The position numbers and the translations under genes were made by a program. From positions 11,116-24,877 of the forward strand of contig NWUY0300014970.1 of NCBI GenBank assembly GCA_004151065.3: 13,762 nucleotides of DNA. Direction: 5' to 3'. Shown here piece by piece: positions 1 to 8,425 of this stretch (its first letter is position 1; each line of letters begins with the position of its first letter). The stretch is from Larix sibirica. Its lineage: Eukaryota; Streptophyta; Pinopsida; Pinales; Pinaceae. The notes beneath the pieces were generated by a model. The model searched no databases. It saw only the letters and a list, made by a program, of their open reading frames with translations, and had not been told where the DNA came from.

Positions 1-861
1 TTTATTTACTAGTGTTTAGAAACACTTTTTTGTAGCTGACTTTTGCATCCGTTTAGATATAGCATTTATGTGTTTTGATGCTTTTGTGGGGGTACTTGTT
101 TTTTAGGACTAAAGGAGAACATTCCAGTGACAGAAGCCACACAACCGATCCACCTGGCATCATACAAACATACTAGAAGGGACCATGCCACACACTACAG
201 TGCCGAGACACAAGGTAAACATGGAGTCTATCCAACACAGAGGCCTAAGTGGGGGGAGTCCTCCATCTCATTAGTCAAAGTACAAGTCAAGATCAAATTA
301 GATAACGGAAGATACAGATGAATGGAGAAAGGTGAAAGATGATTCCATCAAAGCAAGAGTAGGACTACACCTGTGTAAGGTAGGAGATACTAGCAAACAT
401 ACGTAATGGCCTTACATTGGGGACTTTCTAACAACTCATGACATAGGTTTCAAACCATGAAGCTCAAAATGCCACTATCAGTAGAACATGAATAGTCACA
501 ATAATTAAAATAAACTGAAGAGCAAACTATAACATCTACATGCAATATATACTTCTGCGCAACCATATACATATCTCTGGAAACATCTGCAACTGACTAT
601 GGGTGAAGGAAAACACTAGCCAACTGCTCTGCTCTGTATGAACCACGACTAAACCAGAATCATCTCAATGGGGTCATGCAGGATCAGTCATGACAAAGGG
701 GGAAAAATGCTATCGTTGGCTCAAGAATATGTGCATCATCGCTAATAAAAAAGGCCCATCTCAACCATGGGACTAGCTCATGGATCGAAAAAAATATGGT
801 CTACATATTTAGCTCCAGCTACAATGTATGTGATAACAGTCANATGTAGGTTAGTATTGAG
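1..861. other. Gene-less stretch, no recognised content
   Basis: I see no recognised protein family, RNA gene or repeat structure here. The longest open frame is a 64-codon stretch at 127-321 on the plus strand. It begins at a GTG and contains many K, R, T and H residues but no motif I know. Base composition around 100-420 is less AT-rich than later intergenic DNA, so an old, decayed element is possible, but nothing shows which one. Confidence 0.4.
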
Positions 862-1255
862 CAAAGATTATGAAACTGGAATCTAATGTGGGTGTATGCA
901 TGGCATTCTAAGAGAAAATGACTTTCATCCTCAACACTCGTAGTTTCACAGAGATGGCAAATCCTTTCCACCCATATTGTTATAGGAATTGACTAGTGTC
1001 CTGTTTCACTATGAAGCTCATGAGAGTTCTTATCTTGGCTATATTAATTTTCTTCTTCAAACTCGTTAAAACATAGAGGAACTTTTGACCTCCTTATAGT
1101 ATCTTAATTTTCTTTTAACCTCTNCAAAGATTATAGAACTGAGATCTAATGTGGGTGTTTGCAGGCACTCTAAGAGGATGTTGTTGATGATGATGATGAT
1201 GATGATGATGATGACGACGACAACGATGAACTTTGGTCTATCGGAGCTAACAAAT

Positions 1256-1288
<33 letters not shown>

Positions 1289-1611
1289 CGATGACGCGTT
1301 GACCATGACAATGACGAACTTCGGTCTATCAGACCTAAATAATTGATGATGATGATGATGGACCAACTTTGGTCTATCTCACCTAAAAGATTGGAATTAT
1401 TTAGTTTGCTTTGTAACAAAGATTATAGAAGTGAGATCTAATGTGGGTGTATGCGGGCACTCTAAGAGAGTATTTTTCGTCCTCGGCCCTCATAGTGTAG
1501 CATAGATGATAGATCCTTTCCTTCCCTCTTCTTCAATCTAGTTAAGACATAGAGTTTGTTCGTATCTTGGCTATATTAGTTTTCTTCTTCAAACTAGTTA
1601 AAACATAGAGG
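862..1611. repeat. Locally duplicated module, three partial copies
   Basis: The string caaagatta followed by a 'tctaatgtgggtg' stretch starts copies at 862, 1125 and 1417. Copies 1 and 3 also share a later part: 'cttggctatatta' and then a 'cttcttcaaact' stretch with 'gttaaaacatagagg', at 1029-1079 and again at 1562-1611. The start-to-start distance between copies 1 and 3 is 555 bp and the distance at the later part is 533 bp, so one copy has an internal indel. The middle copy is truncated and runs into the GAT microsatellite. It is non-coding as far as I can see; the copies are diverged, so the duplication is not fresh. Confidence 0.7.
1183..1361. repeat. Compound (GAT)n microsatellite with spacer repeat
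   Basis: Three runs of GAT/ATG triplets, with GAC interruptions, alternate with a spacer whose core is ggtctatc followed by agctaa- or acctaa-like sequence. Spacer cores lie at 1235, 1323 and 1371, giving spacings of 88 and 48 bp, so this is a higher-order repeat, not one simple run. A minus-strand frame across it reads as His/Ile/Val homopolymers; that follows from the triplet repeat and is not a protein. Confidence 0.9.
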
Positions 1612-2047
1612 TAATTTGTATATATAAACAACAATAAAAAATTTAACAACAACATTAATAAACCAACTATAACCATCAATCAAAAAAGTGTGTAAATAAT
1701 TTTTCTAAAAGAATACTTAATGATTTATTTCTTGTTTGTTCAATTCTTTAAATAAGATACTGTATAGTTATTCTGAAGAGGAGGAGATACAAAGAAAATG
1801 AACAATTTTGGCTTTTGCATGTGACCATCGTCTATATCATCTTTGTACTAGCACACACTAATTTGGATTTTTTGTGCACTAAGGTTTTGCGATAATATTA
1901 TTAGAGTCAGCCATTGAGGGAATGTTACTAAATCATGGAATTGCAATGGTTTGACTATACTATTGTTATGTCTATGACACAACACCAATTTTCCAATGTA
2001 GTATACATTGAAGTGTCTCTGTAATGTATATTGTATTGATGATTAAA
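1612..2047. other. AT-rich spacer left of E1
   Basis: I see no gene, repeat unit or RNA motif in this stretch. Its right edge contains the left copy of the target-site duplication that bounds element E1, so it is the pre-insertion host sequence. Confidence 0.5.
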
Positions 2048-2064
2048 CATTATTTTACATTTTT
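2048..2064 (+). repeat. Left target-site duplication of E1
   Basis: The 17-mer cattattttacattttt here is repeated exactly at 3456-3472. The three A bases just upstream also match, but on the right they merge with the A tail, so the duplication is 17 to 20 bp. This length is typical of target-primed reverse transcription by LINE machinery. Confidence 0.88.
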
Positions 2065-3455
2065 CCCCGTATGCGGGTGGTTACCATGTGCCAACACATG
2101 AGGAACATACTAGAGGTTAGGTTGTTTCTCGACGCGTGGGCGGGCGAAATGACGGAGGGGATAATGCAGAAGGATTGGGATTTAATGAGAGACTTAATGA
2201 CATTCAAGTAATTGGATTTTCAAACTAGAGACGAGATGGTATTAAGGACATAGTTCATTCATTCCTGGGGAATGTTGAGACAACTCTCGTGTGTGGATTT
2301 TAGGATTTATGTGCAGGAAGGGACCTCGATGGAGCCAAAGCTCTGGTTCGTGGTTTTTTGGTCTTAATCTCAGACGTCGGTGGTCTGCAATAGGGAGAGG
2401 AAAGACGTTGTTGAAATTATGGCTACATGTCAACGTGGTAAGCCTAGGAGGGGAAGCAATGGACAGGGAGCTTCAGGATGCAGGGTGTCTGGAAAATATA
2501 GAAGTGACGGCTATGTAGATTCTATTTCATTGTCGGCTCGTTTCCTAATTGATGACTGGGAAGCTAGTATTGTGGCTCGGCAATTGGCCTCAGCACGTTC
2601 AACTGGGAAAATAAATCATTATTGGGATGTCAAAAATATGATGGGTGTGATGATGGAGGATATCCAAGCTAAATGGATAGATTCCAAGGCCATTGGTTTA
2701 GAGATGAGAGTGAGTATGGAGCAGATGGTGGATGGCCTTAACAGCCTTGATGATAGTTTTGAATGGGGGCATTCTTTGTTTGACAAGCGTTTTGAAGCTT
2801 TGGGTGCACTGGTGCAGGGGTTTTCTGAGGAAAAATTGCCCGGGGGTGTTTCTCAAAGCACGTCCATGGAGCCACCAGGCCATGCAGGACAAGGAAGTAA
2901 GCCTCCAAACCTCAACTATGGGGGCCAGTTGAATACTCAAATTCCTTCTAAACCTGGTACATTGTCGACAAAGAAGATTAGGCGACTGGAAATGGATGAT
3001 TTGGTCTTGTCACGGAAGAGGGAGCCTCTCCCGGTTAAACTTCCTAAAGAATAATCCCTGGATTCAGGAATTAAGGGCTACCCAATCAACAAAGAATGTG
3101 AAGGCTCTTCTCATGGTGCACATCCTAGTTAGACAATGCTCTAGTGCTTCATATATTTCTTGTGCTGTTTAGGTTTTCTGGATTTATGTTTTAGATAGTA
3201 TGCTTTCTAGTATCCCTTATAGATTGTGGATAGCTAGTCATAACTTTATGGTTTCTTACTACTACCAGGCCTGTTTTCTCTCTATTGGGAGGGCCTTATT
3301 TTTTGAAATTAACAGTCCTGATAGTATCTTTGCATGGTTGGGATGGTGGTTTCACCTTATCAGGCCACCTTAAAGCATAATGAAAGAATGACTGTAATTT
3401 TGTTCTTTTTATTTTATATATAATATATAGATACTCTGCAGCTTTACAAAAAAAA
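2065..3455 (+). mobile_element. E1: poly(A) retroelement with single ORF, ~1.39 kb
   Basis: Exact 17-bp direct repeats flank this block. It ends in gctttac followed by an A run at 3447-3455, placing its sense orientation on the plus strand. It starts ccccgtatgcgggtgg, in which CCCG and CGGG can pair as a small hairpin around TATG. Inside are an untranslated leader of about 350 bases, one intact ORF (2419-3054) and about 400 bases of 3' sequence. There is no reverse transcriptase, endonuclease or LTR. The leader shares 'cgacgcgtgg' (2130-2139), and shortly after it a 'gaggggataa' stretch, with E2 in the same order. The 3' part shares 'tatggtttctt' and 'gggagggcctta' with the matching part of E3. 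Mobilisation by a LINE in trans is inference. A processed retrogene is the alternative. Confidence 0.8.
2419..3054 (+). CDS. E1 ORF, uncharacterised ORF1-like protein, 211 residues
   Basis: This is the only uninterrupted frame in E1. The same frame is open from 2380, but I prefer the ATG at 2419 because E2 (5487) and E3 (12401) also have an M-A-T/P start in their related frames. The N-terminal 30 residues are rich in Gly, Arg and Lys. A YWDVK motif lies at 2620-2634 (residues 68-72); the related frames have FWTVK in E2 and Y-stop-TVK in E3. Residues of about 75-135 look helical, with regular hydrophobic spacing and many Glu, Met and Leu (EMRVSMEQMVDGLNSL). The C-terminal part is Pro/Gly/Ser-rich and ends with Lys/Arg clusters (TKKIRRLE, RKREPLP), which could bind nucleic acid. 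I recognise no named domain and there is no RT, nuclease or zinc knuckle. An RNA-binding ORF1-type role is inference. A processed host gene remains possible. Confidence 0.5.
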   Translation: MATCQRGKPRRGSNGQGASGCRVSGKYRSDGYVDSISLSARFLIDDWEASIVARQLASARSTGKINHYWDVKNMMGVMMEDIQAKWIDSKAIGLEMRVSMEQMVDGLNSLDDSFEWGHSLFDKRFEALGALVQGFSEEKLPGGVSQSTSMEPPGHAGQGSKPPNLNYGGQLNTQIPSKPGTLSTKKIRRLEMDDLVLSRKREPLPVKLPKE

Positions 3456-3472
3456 CATTATTTTACATTTTT
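3447..3472 (+). repeat. E1 A tail and right target-site duplication
   Basis: The A run (3449-3455, after TTAC) is the retroelement tail. It is followed directly by the exact second copy of the 17-bp duplication at 3456-3472. This is the 3' boundary of E1. Confidence 0.88.
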
Positions 3473-3596
3473 AATAGAACAACTAAATTTATATACTTAG
3501 AGAATTATTAGTTTTAAACTTCTCTTAAACTTTTTGATTCCTACCTTAATCACATTATAAAACAAATGGATTTGCTTAATTCATTTTGCTACCATA

Positions 3597-4058
3597 GAGT
3601 TGTCCAATACTAGTACTCATGGTGGCCATGAGGGGACTATGGTATTTGACGAAGATGAATCAAAGTTAAAATTGATAGGATCTGAAACCGTTAATCACAA
3701 ACTTATAATTGTTATTTTTAATTTTCCACATTCTTGAAAACTAACATTCATAGTTGTCCAATGCTAGTACTCATGGTGGCCATGAGGGGGCTATGGCATT
3801 TGACGAAGATGAATCAAAGTTAAAATTGATAGGATTTGAAACTGTCAATCACAAACTTATAATTGTTATTTTTAATTTTCCACATTCTTGAAAACTAACA
3901 TTCATAGTTGTCCAATGCTAATACTCATGGTGACGATGAGGGGGCTATTGCATTTGACGAAGATGAATCAAAGTTAAAATTGATAGGATTTGAAACCATT
4001 AATCACAAACTTATAATTGTTATTTTTAATTTTCCACATTCTTGAAAACTAACATTCA
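3597..4058. repeat. Three tandem copies of a 154-bp unit
   Basis: The core tgtccaat followed by actcatggtg recurs three times with exactly 154 bp between copies and no length change: 3597-3750, 3751-3904 and 3905-4058. Neighbouring units differ by about six or seven substitutions each. Every unit contains the same short plus-strand frame, including the peptide FDEDESKLKLIG, closed by a stop before the next unit. Several of the differences change amino acids, so I see no sign that the peptide is maintained. The peptide loosely recalls the second half of plant heavy-metal-associated domains, but this is too short to assign. It may be an old exon-plus-intron fragment amplified by unequal exchange. 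Confidence 0.92.
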
Positions 4059-4066
4059 TAATTGAT

Positions 4067-4620
4067 TCTATATTAGAATTCTATATTTAATCAATTTGGT
4101 GTCAGTTTTAAAATTCCTTGAAAATAAAATCATAAAAGTTGTTGAACATAAGATTATAAAAATTGTACAAAGCCCGAATAAAGTTAAACAAAATTAATGA
4201 AGCTTCACTATATTTAATGGTTGTATTTACAAAGTGTCTAAGTGAGCGATTAAAATCTTATACATATTATTTAATTTTTTTCATGATATCATTTTGTTTT
4301 CAAGTAGATAATTCATCTTCATATGTTATATAATTTAAATCACGGTGAATTAGTTAAATATATTCAAATATCTTAATTGTATAATTTAAATTTTAGTGGA
4401 TTAGTTATATATATTCAAACCTCTTAGTGTTTAAACCATGGTGAATTAGTTAAATATATTCAAATATCTTAGTTATATAATTTAAATCTTAGTGGATTAG
4501 TTAAATATATTCAACATCTTAGTGATATAATTTAAATATTAGTGGATTAGTTAAATATATTAAACATCTTAGTGATATAATTTAAACCCCAGTGGATTAG
4601 TTAAATATATTTGATCATCT
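4067..4620. repeat. AT-rich module copy A
   Basis: The stretch ccttgaaaataaaatcataaaagtt and what follows (4117-4380) reappears in diverged form at about 4911-5150. Shared landmarks in the same order are 'gagcgatta', 'catttaattttttt' and 'tttaaat..tagtgaattagttaaatatattcaaa'. Copy A lacks about 80 bases that copies B and C have after 'aatcaatttggtgt'. It has no coding potential I can support. Confidence 0.75.
4335..4620. repeat. Six ~50-bp AT-rich tandem sub-repeats
   Basis: The core 'tagtta-ata-ata' occurs at 4351, 4402, 4447, 4498, 4548 and 4598, so the spacing is 51, 45, 51, 50 and 50 bp. Each unit reads roughly ataatttaaat, then agtggattagttaaatatat, then a variable end. Copy B of the surrounding module has only one such unit (5129), so the array expanded locally inside copy A. 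Confidence 0.88.
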
Positions 4621-4691
4621 AGGTTTTCAACTTCTATAAATCTTTTGACCTTTTTAGCTTTATCTTTTTCTTTTGTTTTGATGATGAACAC

Positions 4692-4730
4692 GGCTATGGC
4701 TTATACGTAGGGGCTATGGCTTATAGGTAG
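4692..4730. repeat. 20-bp direct duplication
   Basis: The string ggctatggcttata occurs at 4692 and 4712, followed by 'cgtag' and 'ggtag' respectively: two adjacent 20-bp units with few changes. I see no function. Confidence 0.7.
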
Positions 4731-4795
4731 ACTTCAATTCTTCTCACATGGTAAATTCTAAAACTTGTATCAACAATATTATTTTCTGACCATAA

Positions 4796-5165
4796 AATAT
4801 TTTAAGATTTATGATTTTAATCCAATTTGGTGTTCCTTCCAGATATATCAAACCAAAATTTTAATAATTAAATTATCTTATATTCAAATATTCAAAAAGT
4901 GGAAAAAATTCCTTGAAAATAAAATCATAAAAGTTATTGCAAATAAGATCATAAAAAATGTATAAAACAATAATAAAACTAAAAAAATGCCAATGAAGAT
5001 TCAATATATTTCAGTTCTTGTATTTGCAAGAGCGATTAACCTTTGTATATCATTTAATTTTTTTGATGTCATTTTTTTAAACTAGATGATTCATTTTCGT
5101 ATATTAAATAATTTAAATCTTAGTGAATTAGTTAAATATATTCAAACATATTATTTTAAGACAAA
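4796..5165. repeat. AT-rich module copy B (related, unoccupied site)
   Basis: This copy contains 'gatttatgattttaatcc', 'ttttaataattaaatta' and 'ttcaaatattcaaaaagtgg', and each is matched in order by copy C at 5166-5258 plus the sequence right of E2. At the point where E2 sits in copy C, copy B runs straight through. Its 66-codon Lys/Ile-rich open frame (4765-4965) is an effect of AT-rich sequence. Confidence 0.75.
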
Positions 5166-5258
5166 TTTTGTTTTAAGATTTATGATTCTAATCCAAACAT
5201 ATATATCATACCAAATTTTTAATAATTAAACTACCTTATATTAAAATATTTAAAAATT
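5166..5258. repeat. AT-rich module copy C, interrupted by E2
   Basis: It begins with gttttaagatttatgattct and follows copy B up to ttatattaaaatatttaaaaatt. The match resumes briefly after E2 with gggaaaaatt at 6647. The break is exactly at the duplicated target site, so E2 inserted after the module had been duplicated. Confidence 0.75.
5243..5258 (+). repeat. Left target-site duplication of E2
   Basis: The 16-mer aaaatatttaaaaatt is repeated exactly at 6631-6646, just after the A tail of E2. The sequence is simple and AT-rich, so alone it would be weak. The paralogous unoccupied copy B supports the same junction independently. Confidence 0.78.
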
Positions 5259-6630
5259 TTCCCTCACGACGGGTGCTCACATCATTGATCATCAAGGGGT
5301 ATGAGTGTGATAGGTGTATGATCTGCCAAACTCGTCCATGCAATGCGACGCGTGGTGTTCAAGAGGGGGATAACCATTAAACCTTGATGGCTCATCATCA
5401 ATATGGAACCTGCTGCAAGGCACAACTGCTAGGACAATGAAGGATCCCAAGCTCTGATTTCTGTACTAGCTCTCGTGTGAGCTTTCATGGCCACCCTGGC
5501 TAGCTCTTATGATGATTTCAGAAGGATTTCCAAAAACATGCAAGGCTCCCAATTGTTATATCACCGATGCATGCTTCTTCTTGTTGAGGCGATTGAGGAG
5601 AGATTACTTGCCATTGTGGGGGATCAAGCAAGGAGTTTGTTGGTGTATTGGACCACTCTAAGGATGCTCGAATCGTTGAGTGGGGCTCTCCTTCTTGGTG
5701 TGAGCAACATGGTTTGAACAAAAACAACTACCAGGCGCATTGTAAATGAGCCTAAGCGAATGCACATGCTGCGGGCTCTCAAAGAATTAGGCAGAGTGCA
5801 AGGGTTCTTTGAGCAGGAACTATCGCCTGTGACTAAGGCCAGATTAGAACACCCTAAGCAGAGGTTGTAGAGAGGAACCAAGGCTTCAGAAGTGGATCTG
5901 TTGGATGAAAGTTTTGGGGGGTTGGCAGAGGACTCAGGATCTACCCGCACAAGGAAAACTTGCCACACCAAAACTCTGACTATGTTTTGGACGGTTAAGT
6001 CCCTTCTGAGCATGGCTATTGAGGAATGAGTCCAGGGTCATTTGCTCAATGGCTCGAGTGGGGTCTCCCTGTCTAGACGGATAGCAACTCTAGAGGAAGG
6101 TATGCGAGCGTTGGCAAGGGAGCAATGACTGGAGATGGCCTGAATCAATGCAAATTTGGATGCCCTCGCTCGTGCTCTGACGGGGAAGACTTTCAGTCGG
6201 CCCCAGCCCAGCAAGCAGGTCGATACTCTGCTTGTGTTTCAACACTTCCCGGAGACTGTTAAGCAAGCTATCAAATCGGAAAATTCGGGTGTCGGTCCTT
6301 CGCATGTTTTAATTTCTAATGATAATTAATTATTGTAGGGAAATAGAGAGGTCTCGGAATTTATGGTGTAGTATATGAGAAGTCATAGTTTTCAACAACC
6401 AAAGTTTTGTGGTCATAACCCCCAGCCTGTGGGCGATCCAAACTCAAACATTGTTAGGCTAATAAACTTAAGGCTTGAAACTGTTAGTAAGGTGGATCTC
6501 TTTTTTGCTAGCGAAAAGGTTTTAACTTAGTAATATTTGGTTTAAGACTTATTTTATGATGGGATATCATTGATATGGCTATGTAAATCTTTTTGGTTTT
6601 TGAATTAATAAAATTTTACAAACTTTGAAA
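5259..6630 (+). mobile_element. E2: poly(A) retroelement, decayed single ORF, ~1.37 kb
   Basis: It is bounded by the 16-bp duplication and ends tttacaaactttg followed by an A run, so its sense orientation is plus. It begins ttccctcacgacgggtgctc; CCC and GGG can pair around TCACGAC, a start comparable to E1. The leader shares 'cgacgcgtgg' (5346-5355), and shortly after it 'agggggataa', with E1 in the same order. The body has a single long frame (5487-6329) with stops, and a GC content visibly above the AT-rich DNA it sits in. No RT, LTR or endonuclease is visible. The abrupt composition change at both ends supports the boundaries. Confidence 0.8.
5487..6329 (+). pseudogene. E2 ORF remnant, five in-frame stops
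   Basis: One reading frame runs from the ATG at 5487 to the TAA at 6327-6329, about 280 codons, interrupted by TGA 5715, TAG 5868, TGA 6027, TGA 6126 and TGA 6141. Between the stops the frame keeps normal amino-acid composition: a basic stretch (TKTTTRRIV, then EPKRMHMLRALKELG), FWTVK at 5985-5999, a Leu/Ala/Glu-rich helical part (RRIATLEEGMRALAREQ) and then LDALARALTGK. No frameshift is needed. FWTVK corresponds to YWDVK of E1. All five stops are one C-to-T or G-to-A step from sense codons, which fits decay of methylated DNA. I do not recognise a named domain. Confidence 0.6.
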
Positions 6631-6646
6631 AAAATATTTAAAAATT
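6624..6646 (+). repeat. E2 A tail and right target-site duplication
   Basis: The A run starting at 6628 merges with the second copy of aaaatatttaaaaatt (6631-6646), so the exact tail length is ambiguous by a few bases. The sequence then resumes as module copy C. Confidence 0.75.
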
Positions 6647-7953
6647 GGGAAAAATTATTATTTTCAAATGCAATGCATTTGAATAAAACATTGCAAAGTC
6701 GATACAATTCATGATAATTATGGTCAAGCTTTTCAAAATAAGATCACATTATAATCACGATCACGACTTTAAAAATAAGATCACATGATAATTATGTTAA
6801 AGAGTTTAAAAGTAGGAAACTTTTATTGAGCGCTGAGTCGCTCACATTAAAAAAGTGGACTCTTGCAACTCTTGGTCACCAAATTCTAAGCTTGCTTGTG
6901 GTCACAATGAAATTAGGTACTGTAGATGCTCTACATAAATATATTTTTTATTTAGGAATTAAAATTTATTTTTTAGATTTTATATATTAATATTTTATTA
7001 ATTTAATATAAATGATTTATAGAACATAAATATGTTATTAGTGAAATTTGACTTAAAAATAAAGAGAGTTTTGTTATTATTTAAACTAAATTCAATTAAC
7101 AATACATAATTGAATAATAATAATAATATAATTATCTATAAATGAACCAGAATCCAAAGAATACCAATAAAGATAGGATCATGGGATTGGAATAAAGGCG
7201 GTGGGTCTTGTTTTTTATTTAATGGTGTGATTCACCTTTTGATTTTATAATCAAACAAAAAAGAAAAAAAGTTAATCATTCATACATGGTAGGGCACCAC
7301 ATTATAACATCATTAATATCTTAATTTCAATAACCATTAAAATATAATTAAATGACACTATTAATATTTTAATTTCAAAATACCATTAAAATATATTAAA
7401 GTGAGAAGAATTTTGCGGTATACGTTTGTAATCACGAGTGACTCAATAACATATTTGAACATACCCTACCAAACTAATAATCCTAATATTAAACTTGTAG
7501 ATGACAAAGCACCCTAAATCCAATAATCCTGTAACATTTTATAATGTATAAAGAAAGTAACATTACATTATTGATGGTGAAAGACTAACTAATATTTATG
7601 TTTTTATGTGGTGGTTAGTGAAGTAGTTTGAGTCGTTAAAATGTCTAAATAATTATCAAGGATTAAATCTTAAATACTTTTCCCTTTACGTAAATGTGAC
7701 CTACGAATTTAAGTAAGTGGAAAGTATTCGGATTATGGAAAAGGTTAGATACGTCAAAGTGTGGTTACGGTCCTCGTCGACGGCGGCGCTAAGGAATGTG
7801 ATAAACACACGGAGCAGAAGTTGACGATCAAGATTGGAAGGCCGCCGTTCCTTTGACTTAACAGCGTCAACAACAACTACACAAGGAGATATGGGTTCTA
7901 GAGTGTAGTCAACAATGGCTTAGAAGCAATTTTCAAAGTTGTGCATGGGAGAC
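6647..7953. other. AT-rich intergenic DNA with short duplications
   Basis: I see no gene here. Local structure includes 'tgataattatg' with 'aataagatcacat' used twice at 6711-6797, and a direct duplication near 7312-7351 and 7362-7401 ('ttaatat.ttaatttca' then 'accattaaaatat'). A short CpG-containing patch at about 7765-7860 (cctcgtcgacggcggcg and following) differs sharply in composition and could be a remnant of a transcribed or promoter sequence. I find no supporting frame. Confidence 0.5.
7312..7401. repeat. 50-bp imperfect direct duplication
   Basis: Two copies begin at 7312 and 7362: ttaatat, c or t, ttaatttcaa, then accattaaaatat and attaaa. They differ by a few substitutions and small indels. 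They are AT-rich with no coding content. Confidence 0.7.
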
Positions 7954-8383
7954 TTTTTTTTTTTCCAAACAAAAAAAGCATACTTTTGTTATTTCAAGTA
8001 GATATCAAAAAGTATATAGATAGACCGTGTGAGTCTCATCCTAATAAAAATAGGACTAACTGATCAAGCTGCACATACCAGACATACAACCAAAATACAC
8101 AATCAGACATATCTGAATCGACATTACAAAAGCAACCAGCCAGCTAACCGACATAAAACTAAATGACATCAGAGAAAAAAGGCATAGTTCCTGAGAGTGT
8201 AAGTTCCAACTCGACCCATTCTTCCCAATGGAGCATGCCAATAGATCCATCAAGAGCCTCCTTGGATAAGGCATCAGCCACGTCGTTGTTCTCCCTGAAG
8301 GTATGATCAATAGAAAGCTCACTAAACCATGACATTAAAAAAGAAGTTTTTTCGCACCAGTAATTGAGGTGTGAGTTTTTCAA
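7954..8383 (-). mobile_element. 5'-truncated LINE, 3' end with A tail
   Basis: Read on the minus strand, the block carries the end of a LINE ORF2 (stop near 8159), about 190 bases of 3' untranslated sequence and an A tail seen as T7954-7964 on the plus strand. The upstream part is missing: the frame meets a stop just beyond 8383. I searched for a target-site duplication around the tail flank (gtgcatgggagac) and the 5' edge but found none that convinces, so the 5' edge may be rearranged. It lies against the gypsy remnant at 8426, which reads on the same strand but belongs to a different retroelement class. Confidence 0.72.
8159..8383 (-). pseudogene. LINE RNase H-like C-terminal fragment
   Basis: The minus-strand frame gives about 74 residues with the pattern DHTFREN (FREN codons at 8288-8299) and ADALSKEAL (ADALSK codons at 8261-8278). 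This is the 'hxxRExNxxADxLSKxxL' signature at the end of the RNase H domain found in plant LINE and related polyproteins, where the Asp is part of the active site. A short tail with Trp (LHWEEW) follows to the stop. The rest of RNase H and all of the RT are absent. It is a 5'-truncated fragment, not a functional gene. The RNase H type is known to occur in plant L1-like elements; assignment to a named family is not possible here. Confidence 0.75.
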
Positions 8384-8425
8384 TTATATTGATTGATTCC
8401 CATATTGTTGTTGATTTAAGGGCCA

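Noticed and set aside
1066-1419. 117-codon minus-strand frame rich in His and Ile
   Set aside because: It is the translation of the GAT/ATG microsatellite on the other strand and contains an ambiguous base; homopolymer composition only.
2698-2940. Minus-strand frame of 80 codons inside E1
   Set aside because: Shadow of the intact E1 ORF on the opposite strand.
2048-3472. E1 as an LTR retrotransposon
   Set aside because: The repeated ends are only 17 bp, lie outside an A tail, and have no TG...CA ends, primer binding site or polypurine tract.
3597-4620. CRISPR-like array (regular repeats)
   Set aside because: The units are directly adjacent with no unique spacers; this is tandem satellite-type repetition in a plant genome.
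4765-4965. 66-codon Lys/Ile/Asn-rich frame
   Set aside because: It is an effect of AT-rich sequence and lies across a repeat module that has other, non-open copies.
5624-6013. 129-codon minus-strand open frame inside E2
   Set aside because: It lies antisense to the plus-strand frame that carries the FWTVK motif and the helical region; no motif of its own.
7765-7860. CpG-rich patch as a promoter or first exon of a host gene
   Set aside because: Too short, with no open frame, TATA context or downstream exon that I can support.
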